A DNA stretch of 64,000 bases from Oryzias latipes (taxonomy: Eukaryota > Chordata > Actinopteri > Beloniformes > Adrianichthyidae). Location: NCBI RefSeq assembly GCF_002234675.1, contig NC_019879.2:6081325-6145324 (forward strand). The letters are read 5' to 3'. The position numbers were made by a program, and so were the translations under genes. Positions 55,089 through 64,000 of this stretch are shown one piece after another. The notes below the pieces were generated by a model. It saw nothing but the letters and a program-made list of their open reading frames with translations. It did no database searches and was not told where the DNA came from. The first letter of the stretch is position 1, and every line of letters begins with the position of its first letter.

Positions 55089-56024
55089 TAGAGGTAAGAT
55101 CGGGCCTAAAAAATCCAGCCCGACCCAGGCCCACGGGCATTAAAGCCCAACCCAGCCCGAGCCCAACCAATTAACTTGATTTGCAGACCCGAGCTCGAAG
55201 CAAACCCTAAAGTTCAATTTATCCCATAGGTTTTTTTTGGCAGAAAAAATGCAATATTTCTTGAGGTTAAAATTCATTCATTCATTCATCTTCTTTACCG
55301 TTTGATCCCTTTCGGGGTCACAGGGTTGCTGGAGCCTATCCCGGCCACTTGGGCGTAGGCAGGGGATGCCCTGGACTGGTCGTCAGTCTGTCGCAGGGTA
55401 GAATATCCTCAATCACACATCCATTCACTCTCACAGTCATACCTATGGTCAATTTAGAGTTGCCAATCAACCTATGAAGCATGTTTTTGGACGGTGGGAG
55501 GAAGCCGGAGTTCCCAGAGAGAACCCACACATGCACGGGGAGAACATGCAAACTCCACACAGAAAGGTCCCCCATTGATATTGTGTTTTTCATGTCCCCC
55601 AGCCGGGACTTGAACCGGGGGCCTTCTTGCTGTGAGGCAGGAGCGCTAACCACTGCGCCACCGTGCAGCCCCTTAAGGTCAAAATAATCTACATATTTTT
55701 ATGATCATGATAAATGCATTTGCACAGCGAAATAAAGCTGGAACAAAGAATAAGAGACCAGACAAAGAGAGTGAAAGAAAGATCTTGATGCGCACTTGCT
55801 TAATTACGTGGAGAAATACAGCGCCTTCTCTGTTTTAACCAAATTATTTATTTATAACAAGTATTCCTTAGTTTAGTATCCACACATCGTTTTAGTATAC
55901 ATTTTTATAAACATTTATTTATTTAAAAAGTCAGCGAGAGAGAAGCCCGGCCCGACCCGACCCGAACGTAATTATTGTCAATTTAGTCCCTGACCCGGCC
56001 CGAGGGCTCAAGATCTTACCTCTA
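55089..56024. mobile_element. hAT-like element with an internal SINE
   Basis: Ends TAGAGGTAAGATC and GATCTTACCTCTA, with CCCGACCC/GGCCCGAG-type words inside. The flanks ATCTGAGT and ATCAGAGT are an 8-bp duplication with one mismatch. A SINE occupies 55,272-55,672. Confidence 0.75.
55272..55672 (-). mobile_element. Teleost SINE (tRNA-derived end on minus strand)
   Basis: It begins with ATTC repeats and contains the phrases CTGGAGCCTATCCC, AATTTAGAGTTGCC, GGGAGAACATGCAAACTCC and, at the right, GGGACTTGAACCGGG (a B-box on the complement) and CGCTAACCACTGCGCCACC. This is the most common fish SINE pattern. Confidence 0.75.
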
Positions 56025-56383
56025 ATCAGAGTGTGTGTTTGGACTGGCCCCGCCCTTATAGACTTGTATTACATCTGAACCTCACTGTAATGAGTATAAC
56101 CATCCAGAAACTTGTTGCTTTATGCTGTTTCATGGTTTTACGCCCCCCCCCCCCCCCCCCCTCCTATCACCCTTCTCTAATATCCCTCTCTCTTCCTCCC
56201 TCCTTTCCTTTTCCGTTTGGTGAATAAATGCATAAAGTTTGGCCTCGATTACAAAAGGGGTTTATTCAGACATACCTCTGGTTTGTCAGAAGATTTATAA
56301 CCCCTGTTGTTAAAATAAAATATGTCCAACACAATAGGCCTTCAGCTCTCATCTGTTTACCCAGTTGTTGGACAGGACAAGTT

Positions 56384-56860
56384 AAAAAAAATACTAATTT
56401 TGTTGTGCTTCAGGTAATGCCATTGTGTTGTTATATTTTGTATGTAGTGTGACCCCTGTCAGGCACCGTATTCAGCTGATAAAAAGGTACGAGAAACTCA
56501 AATAACAACTGGTTACAGCTGAGGTATTTGTGTGAATGGGACTGTGACTGTAAAGCACTTTGGGTCTTAGAAGAAGGCAGAAAAGCGCTACACAAATAAA
56601 CGCAATTTATCATTTAGCAAGAGCATCTCTGAACACTTCCAACATCGAGGCAGATGGGCTACAGCAGCAGAATCAGGTGAATGAATGAGTGACAAGGTTG
56701 ATCAAGTCAGAAACTTCTAAGTCCAAATTGTCCATAAAGAAGACAAAATCAGTAAAAGAAGAAGTGGGAATTATAAGAAAATATTTAATTGACACACAAT
56801 TATGAACAACGACCATCGGACTAGAATGTGTTGCTATTTGTATTTCTGAAGATACATTAC
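56384..56860. other. Intergenic region before gene B with repeat pieces
   Basis: 56,540-56,605 resembles a LINE/SINE tail (AAGCACTTTGGGTCTTAGAA, CGCTACACAAATAAA). 56,620-56,692 is a Tc1 piece. From 56,693 on it is homologous to 33,770-33,895 upstream of locus A. Confidence 0.45.
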
Positions 56861-56869
56861 CACCTGTTG

Positions 56870-57151
56870 TAACAGTAAAATCTGGTCATCAGCTCTTATT
56901 TGTTTGCTTAGCTGTTTAACACTTAGAAGTTAGAAAGGACAAAAAGTAAAAGCTAAACTTAGTAGAAATTCTGTTTTATTCACCCCACTTTCACACATTC
57001 ACCATACCCAAGCTTTCTGTCGCAATGCAACTACTGTCACATGACATTTACTTCCTATCACTTCAATAATAACCTCAGACAGGAAAAGCTGTTCAGTTTA
57101 CAAGTCAGTCTGTTACACACTTCACAAGTTCTTAGACTTTACATCTTTATA
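56870..57151 (+). promoter_or_regulatory. Conserved upstream region of lectin gene B
   Basis: It aligns with 34,520-34,800. Shared blocks end immediately before the start codon (CTTAGACTTTA...TATAATGGAAG). Promoter role inferred from conservation and position. Confidence 0.5.
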
Positions 57152-60100
57152 ATGGAAGCCATTTATGAAAATTTTGAACCTGAAGATCCTGTCTGCAAAT
57201 TTTCTCTATCAAATCCACCAGGTAAGAGAGAACTCACTGATAAAACAAAATGAAATTACTTTATGATTTTCTATTGTGGTTTCAGTTTTAATTTTCCCTC
57301 TTCAGCTTCCATCAAGTCCACCAGGAGATTCTATCTCGGTGTTATTACTTTCATGGTGATGCTGAGTGTTCTTCTTCTGGCTGGAGTCATCATTCTCGGC
57401 CTTCTCTGTGAGTATTTAACTCAGAACAGACCAAATGTGACAATGAGTTTTTTTTTTTTTTTCTTTTACATTCAAGTCGAAAATGTTTTTTTTTTTTAAA
57501 CTTTATTAAATTGTGGCATGTAAGACCGCATGATAATGTAGACGTTTGCACTTTCATTTTAAATGGTTAAGCTCCAGCTGGTCCTTTCTGTGTGGAGTTT
57601 GCATGATCTCCATGTGTATGTGTGGGTTTTCTCCTGGTTCTCCAGCTTCCTCTAACGGCCCTAAAACATGCTTCGTAGCTGAATTTAATAATAATCATAA
57701 CAGTAATAAAAGCACATTTAGAAGATGCATGTTGGTCCAAACGGCAAACGTTTAGCATGGCAAAACCCTCCCCTTTTTGTTGTGTTTCTGTTCTGTGACT
57801 GCGGTTTTCATGGAGGCAACGCAGCGACGGAAAGAGGCGTTGCCTTGGCGCTCCTGGATGAGGCAGGCTCACGAGAGGGGATGCGCGGGACAGGAAGAAG
57901 AAGAGCTGCTCGGCTGGCTAATGTACTCTCGCTGAGTTTTGAATGAGGAAGTGTTTGCAGACATTGTGCTGGACTACCAGTTTGATCCTAGCAAAGAAAT
58001 AAACGGCTTCTAGCCTGTTCCATAGCATCGGTGTCCCGCTTCATTAGTTACCGTTTGCGTCCCGACCGGGACCGGACCGGAAATAACAGCGGTTTCCGAC
58101 TACGGTTAAATTCTGAGGCTGAAAGGTAACACGCTGATGGGGCTCCAGCTGTCCTCGAACAGCAAAATCAGCGCACAAAAGCACCCATAATAAGTCATGT
58201 GATCTGAGTTGGTGGTGTCCTGAGTTGACGTCACTGATGTACGACTCGCATTTACTGGGGAATATCCGATTTGTCTGCTTACATGGCACACGCAAATGCA
58301 CGTATCCGATTTATTTCCACATAGGAATGAGGCCTGAATCCGATCTGAGAAAATCGGAATCCATGCGCATTTGTCCTGCTCACACGTTCACCGGTCATAT
58401 CTGATCTGTGCCACATGAGAGGAAAAAATGGGTCACTTGAACAATGCAGTGGAAATGCGGCCTAATTTTCTATTATGTGTGAGTCTGTAATGGACTACAA
58501 TTGGGTGTAACTTGCACTCCTCCTAAAGCAGCAGTGATAAGCTCCAGCAACCCTCACAAGCTGGAATAGAAAACAGATGAATGGAAGTTGAAATGTAGAA
58601 AACCTGAAACAATCATCCTGTGGTGTTGTATGGGTCTGTTTATGTGATGTTTTATTAGTGTCCATATATGTGGATTCTATAATGTTCATTTTTTAACTTG
58701 TTTAATTGTCTTCGTTTAAATTCATATTGTGTTTATATAACAGGGAGCTGTGTAAGCAAAAACATTTGTAACATTTTAAAATAAATTTCAACAGTTTAAA
58801 TTAAAGTTGCAAAAAAAAAAGTAAATAACAGGAAGAGGTGGGATTTATACGTGTAATTTTGATGAAGAAGTCAAACTGGACCGTTGTGCAAAAAGGTCAA
58901 AGAATCCAAATTCGGTTGTTTTAGCTGAATTATAAATATAATTTTATCTAAAGTCAGTTAAGGTCTTGAATAGGTCTTCATTTTTTTCTGACATCTATTT
59001 CAGTCAAATAGCAAAGAAACCAATCATTTTCAGGGATATGTTGTTGATGACTATAAGGGTTTTTGCTCAGTTAAATAAAATTAGCTGATTTTTTTCAAAT
59101 TAAATAATTTAATATAATATTCATCTTCTAAACCTGTTTTATCCTTTTTTGGGGTCACGGCGATGCAGGAACCTATCCTGTCCACTTGTCCACTCTTACT
59201 GTACAGTGAAAAATTTTGCTGTAAGAGAAAGTTAATTATGTTGCTTTATACTTTTACTTCAGTGAGATCAATATTAGATCACTTTTGTAAAAGTTTTTAG
59301 GCATTAGTGCTTCATTTGACCCACTTGAACAGAGTTAGGTCTGGTGTCGCACAGGGCTCTGTGCTTGGTCTAATGTGGTTTTATCTTTGCATGCCTCTAT
59401 TAGGTAACATTAGTAGGCAGCACTGAATAATAAATAAAATAATAAAACAATCTCACTATCTGGCAATTTTACAACTTCTCTAAAAAAACTGGTTGAACAA
59501 GTGTTCAAACAGGCAACGGCCAAAGGTCAGATGAGGATCTGTTTTACAAGGGGACAAAAAAGTATTTAGTTAGCCACAAATTCAGTAAGTTCTCCCAGAT
59601 AAAAAGGTGAGAGAGGTCTGTAATTTTCACCAACTATAACCTCAACTATAAGAGACAAAAAGAGAAAATCACATTGTCTGATTTTAAAGAATGTATTTGA
59701 AAACTATGGTGGAAAAAAAGGTATTTGGTCATCTACAAACAAGCAAGATTTCTGGTTTCACAGACCTGTAAGTTCTTATGTAAGAGGATCCTCTGCCCTC
59801 CACTCATTACCTGTATTAAAGGTACCAGTTTGAACTAGTTATCTATATAAAAGAAACCTGTCCACAACCTCAAACAGTCACACTCCAAACTCCACTATGG
59901 CTAACAAGTCAGTCTCACTAATGTTTTATCAACTAACAAAAGAAAGGTTAAACTTGATTTGTGGTTCTTTTTTTCCATGAAGATCTGTCTTTATGCACTC
60001 ATTTTTTAGAGTCTATATGTCTGCATGTTGGGTAATAATGTTTAATAGTTTCTGTGCACCTTTTCTCTTATAGTCTGTTAGCTAACTGCACTTTTTCACC

Positions 60101-63100
60101 ATCCATTCTGCTTAAGTCACTGATAGTTCTACAGAAAAATATTCAACAAAAAGCTGCAGTAACATCATCCAGGGCTAAAACAATGCTACATGCAATATTT
60201 GTCAAACAAATTATAATATTACTGTATATAACTATATGCAATACATTCTGGGTAGCTAAAGGGCCATTTAGTAAGAACCAAACAAAAGTCTTTCAGAATG
60301 TGGATAGTGGAATTGGTTTACTGAAGTTTATAAATTCATCATTTTACATCAGTGCAGACAATGTTGGATAACATTTGTAAATGTTCTTTAGGCCTCAGTG
60401 CTTCATTAGACCCACTTGATCAAAACATTTTGCTGTAGATATTGGAAAACGTCTTTAACAGGAACTGCTCAAAGCTGTTCTAAGACATTTTTTATCTGAT
60501 CATGTAAATAAGTCTTCCTCATACAGCAGTGTTAGTTGTGGTGTAACACAGGGCTCTGTGCTTGGTCTAATGTGCTTTTGACTTTACTTGCCTCTATTAG
60601 GTAAAATTATCAGGCTGCACCACATAAACCTTACTTTTTTTTTTTTCTTACTATCTGGCAGTTTTGAAACTTCTCTAAAGAGTCTTCAGCTGGTTGAACA
60701 AGCTACGTCCACAAGTCAGAATATCTGTGTTATATTTGACGTTTTAGCCTTTATTGAAGCAGGACCTTAAAAATCTTTATAAACTGATACTATGGACAAA
60801 CAAATTTGGTTCAAAGACTCGTGTAACAAATCAGTCTCAAATAGTTGAGTAAATATCAGTTCAAAAAAGCATTATTTAACTTGTTTTGTGGTTCATTTTT
60901 TTCCATGAAGATCTGTCTTTATGCACCCATTTTTACAGTCTATGTCTGCATGTTGGGTAATAATGTTAATATTTTCTCTGCACCTTTACTCTTATAGTCT
61001 GTTAGCTAACTGTAATTGTTCCACCATCCATTCTGATTAAGTCACTTATGATGTTTTTATTTTGGCCTGATTTCATTTCAGATGGTGACACAGTAAGACA
61101 TTTGTCAGAAATCTCTGACAACAAAGACAATCTGACTGAGCATCTGAATGCTGTTATTGAGAGGATGAATTCCAGCCTCATTGAAACAACCAAGAAGCTG
61201 ATGGACTGTAAGTCTGATAATCCTTTAAATATGTACATTTGGTAAGATGAAGATGTACAGTACACAATATGATCAACAATTTTGTTTGCAATCATAGCTC
61301 TTCCATGAATCATTGATACCTTTCTAGGATAATTACACTAAACTTTCAGTTTAATAATAATGCTTTTGCTAAAACCATAAAATTACAGAAATAGATACAA
61401 CAAAAGTAATCCCAATTAAACTAGTAGTTTTCTTTTGTCCAAAACAAATTGGAGACAAACACTTTATTGTTGGTGTTAGAGCACAGAAAAAGCCAGATTC
61501 TCACATTGTTGCTGCTGCTGCATAAAAATATAGCTGACGTGCTGAAACCATTTTTGACATCAATCATAAGGAACAGAAAGTGACTTTCTATGAATTTCTG
61601 CAGAACCTTTAAACACATTCAGATCCTGTATGTCAGGCAGAGTTCAGGCACACACTAAAAAAATGGGGACTCAAACCAAGTGGAGACGTGGCTCCAAATT
61701 TAAAAGATATATTATAAATACTATTTAAAATACTAAAAAAAACAAGTTTTTTCTTTTGGCCTGACTTCATTTCAGATGGTGAGTCAGTAAGACATTTGTC
61801 AGAAATCTCTGACAAAAAAGACAATCTGACTGAACATCTGAATGCTGTTATTGAGAGGATGAATTCCAGCCTCATTGAAACAACCAAGAAGCTGATGGAC
61901 TTTAGACAGAGTAAGTATTAATATCCTGTATTCAAAATGTACATTTGTGAAGATGCAGCTATACCATGTAGCATTCCTAAATAGCCCCCCAGGGGCCAGT
62001 GTGTGCATGATTGCGCAACAGTAAAAGGACAATTGATTGATTGATCAGATTTTTTGTTTTAAACCACTGGCAGGGTATAGCCTTTGCATCACTCCTGGCA
62101 CGACGTGCAATACTGCTTAAATGGAAAGATGCCTCTCCCCCGTCTCATTCACAGTGGCTACAGGATATCATGTCCTGTTTAAAACTGGATAAAATTAGAT
62201 GTTCACTCCAAAAGTCTCTTGACATATTTTAAGATTTATGGGGTCCCTTTTTGAGAACATTTCCAGCTCTTTAGTCATAAAAGCCTACAACAGCTTAGCT
62301 GCATGTGGTAGCATATAGTACAGGTTGTGCGTGATGGAGTGATGGCTTGACGGTGGCAGTGACAGGGAATGGTATGGGGTATTTTGTTAATTTTATTTAT
62401 TATTCTTACGTATTATGTTTTTGTTTTTTTTGTTGTTTTTTTTGTTTCCTTTCCTCAGTTTTATTATAAACACTTCTTTTAGTAATTTGTCTTTCAGATT
62501 TACAGAACTCTGTAATTGTGTTTGTATAATGTAAAACTCAATAAAAATACCTTGGGTTAAAAAAAAAAAAACACTGGCACCCAGAGGGCTCAAATTCCAA
62601 TGGATTCTCTGATTCTCTTAATACCTTACTGGTATAATTACACTTGATTTTAGTTTAATAATAATGCTTTGGCTAAAACTCAAGTTACAGAAGTAGATGC
62701 AACAAAAGTACAATCCGAATTGAAGTAGAAGTTTTCTTTTGTCCAAAGGAATTGAAGACAGACACTTCCTGATTGTTGATGTCAGAGCATAGAACAAGCC
62801 AGATTCTCACATTCTTGCTACTGCTGCATAAAAGTATACCTGACAGTTGCTGAAACCATTTTTGACACAAATCACGAGGAACAGAAAGTGACTTTTAAAC
62901 CCATTCGGATCCAGCTGCCGATAAATAAAAAGAAATAAAAACTGCTTGTTTCAAATAATTTGTTCATATTTTGTCTCGCTTAAAATTTCCAATGTGTTCC
63001 AGGGAAAACAAGATGTCCCAAGAAATGGATCGGATTTGGTTCCTCTTGTTACTTCTTATCTGAAGAGTCTAAGACCTGGGATGAAGCAAGAGAGTTCTGC

Positions 63101-63148
63101 AGAGCCAGAGGAGCTGATCTGGTGGTGATAAACACTGAAGAGGAAAAT
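57152..63148 (+). CDS. C-type lectin gene B, type II membrane receptor, 5' part (continues beyond window)
   Basis: Exons: 57,152-57,221 (cytoplasmic tail, start MEAIYENFEPEDPVCKF, containing YENF as a possible YxxPhi sorting motif); 57,306-57,407 (membrane span, GVITFMVMLSVLLLAGVIIL); 61,082-61,207 and 61,776-61,910 (two copies of a stalk exon, LSEISDxKDNLTEHLNAVIE, predicted helical/coiled); 63,003-63,148 (first third of the C-type lectin domain, CPKKWIGFGSSCYFLSEESK, REFCRARGADLVVIN). Phases 1-1-1-1-0 keep the frame open and all sites are GT-AG. The remaining two lectin-domain exons lie right of 64,000. CD209/asialoglycoprotein-receptor-like proteins of this layout bind sugars on pathogens or glycoproteins at the cell surface; sugar specificity cannot be read because the EPN/QPD exon is missing. 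Confidence 0.85.
57568..57668 (-). repeat. SINE remnant in intron 2 of gene B
   Basis: TGTGGAGTTTGCATGATCTC and TTCTCCTGGTTCTCCAGCTTCC match the body of the teleost SINE at 55,272-55,672. Confidence 0.55.
57685..58463. mobile_element. Insertion specific to gene B intron 2 (unclassified DNA element)
   Basis: Sequence between the intron blocks AGCTGAATT and CTAATTTTCTATTA, which are adjacent in locus A (36,320-36,350). It contains GGGACCGGACCGGAAAT and repeated ATCCGATTT/AATCGGAT words. No transposase or clear termini. Confidence 0.45.
59270..59530 (+). repeat. Decayed LINE RT fragment in gene B intron
   Basis: Equivalent of 46,430-46,760 in locus A, shorter by a deletion. Confidence 0.55.
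59540..59900 (+). repeat. Tc1/mariner-like repeat fragment in gene B intron
   Basis: It contains ACAAAAAAGTATTTAGTTAG and AAAATCACATTGTCTGATTT, typical of a fish Tc1/mariner end. The locus A equivalent is 46,780-47,260, split by a piggyBac MITE. Confidence 0.5.
60360..60720 (+). repeat. Second decayed LINE RT fragment in gene B intron
   Basis: Equivalent of 47,270-47,330 plus 48,800-48,980 in locus A, where the pogo-like element splits it. Confidence 0.55.
62073..62571 (+). mobile_element. L1-type LINE, 3' end fragment in gene B intron
   Basis: A short coding end (ARRAILLKWKDASPPSHSQW, DIMSCLKLDKIRCSL) matches the C-terminus of fish L1 ORF2. It is followed by a 3' UTR and poly(A), flanked by CACTGGCA (62,065-62,072; 62,572-62,579). 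L1 is a plausible helper for the poly(A) retroposon family. Confidence 0.75.
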
Positions 63149-64000
63149 GTATTTTATTTTGGTATATTTCGGAGAACATTAAAATTTACAAATCAACAAA
63201 ACGTTTAAGCATCCATGTGATTGGATTTGGACAGATTCTTAATGTAATTTATGTCCAATTAAAAGACTGAAGCAACTCCCTAGAACTGTAAAAATGTAAA
63301 AAAAAAAAAAAATTCAATCAGGATTTGATTGTCTGATCCACATTAGAAATCAGGTGAGGTTTTAACTTTTGTCAAAGAAAGTGGATCATTCAATGAAATA
63401 AACCCTGGTGTGAATTAGGCTTTACAATGTAAATGTATTTATGAAGTCAACCAGGAAACCCTTTTTGTTTACCAGAGTATTCTAAACATGTGTGTTAGGT
63501 GAATGGTCCAATAAACAGCTGGGTGTAGGTTATGTCACAGGAAATGTTCAAAGCACAGAAGTAAATCTATTTAAAAAAAGGATTACTTGGTTTCAGGCCA
63601 GACCTAATCCCAGCTGAAATACCAGAGTCTCAATTTTCGCTATTGAACATCTATGAATGTCAAATATTTCTAAAAGCATATATATTTAGATTAAATGTGG
63701 TTATTCAACTGAAGTTTTTTTGGTTTGGTTTCAGTGAGAAGAAGTTTGGTCATCGTACTATTTATTAAAAATAGAGGAAGACAGAGAAAATGTGGCCATA
63801 TGATGTAATCAGGTTTAATTTTAAACTCACTGTCACTCATACAAATTCATCATTCTTAGAAGGCTGATCACAGAACTGCTTCATGTTAGCCTGGAATCCT
63901 AGAACAAGATCACTTTTAACCTTTAATACCACATTTCACATGAAATAAATTGTGCTTATTCCTGCAATATAATTTAATTTAACAGTAGTTTATTTGATAA
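63149..64000 (+). other. Intron of lectin gene B running off the window
   Basis: 63,430-63,530 matches 52,895-52,997 of locus A. No further exon recognised up to 64,000. Confidence 0.55.

Larger units (their letters stand above)
52998..56383 (+). mobile_element. GC-rich retroposon, copy 3, interrupted by L2 and hAT elements
   Basis: It starts abruptly after AATAAACAGCTGGG, where B continues with its intron (63,527). GC-rich body 52,998-54,470, then the family segment with GTGTACATGTTGACATGTG, an L2 fragment, a hAT element, and the family 3' end (56,033-56,383) with a short A-run. No matching target duplication was found, so the left edge may be a deletion. Confidence 0.7.

Noticed and set aside
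57152..57180. ITIM in the cytoplasmic tail of lectin B
   Set aside because: The tyrosine context is A-I-Y-E-N-F: position -2 is not I/V/L/S and position +3 is F, so only a YxxPhi sorting motif can be argued.

Overview
The window is nuclear DNA of a vertebrate, almost certainly a teleost fish. Evidence: Rex3-, L2- and L1-type LINEs, teleost tRNA-SINEs, many hAT, piggyBac, Tc1 and pogo-like repeats, a vertebrate-type Ty3/gypsy chromovirus, and split GT-AG genes for fish-type C-type lectins. The species cannot be named from sequence alone. No rRNA, tRNA gene, operon or CRISPR array was seen.

Layout. (1) 1-10,289 is a large DNA transposon bounded by ~0.75-0.9 kb inverted repeats. It carries two divergently transcribed, apparently intact spliced genes: a Merlin/IS1016-type DD36E transposase (+) and a CCDC106-like coiled-coil/basic protein (-). 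A young non-autonomous LTR element (5,197-7,095), a hAT-like element and a foldback MITE have inserted into its introns. It abuts the gag of a Gln-tRNA-primed gypsy element (10,290-11,337), probably its target. (2) 12,048-18,508 holds a piggyBac relic joined at TTAA to a truncated 5' LTR of a chromodomain Ty3/gypsy element with an open 1,437-codon gag-pol. (3) 18,650-26,740 is LINE, deleted-gypsy, hAT and SINE debris. (4) 27,410 to the right edge is a tandem, head-to-tail family of type II membrane C-type lectin genes on +: a partial gene (two carbohydrate-recognition exons, 27,410-31,225), a pseudogene A (34,801-52,695) and a better preserved gene B (57,152 to beyond 63,148). A and B align intron by intron, so most of A's extra length is resolved as individual insertions: LTR elements, L2, a GC-rich retroposon, a chromovirus copy, pogo-like and piggyBac MITEs.

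Main results. The Merlin-like element is a candidate two-gene transposon: both reading frames are open through all splice junctions and run outward from a shared ~360 bp promoter gap to the two arms. Three LTR elements carry an 11-nt primer-binding site complementary to an 11-nt segment 30-31 nt downstream of a TATA-like box in their own LTR. The pairing is kept although the sequence differs among them, which is the signature of Tf1/sushi-type self-priming. A GC-rich, poly(A)-tailed retroposon family with 14-15 bp target duplications, and no recognised protein, occurs four times. The lectin cluster shows duplication, exon duplication and pseudogenisation.
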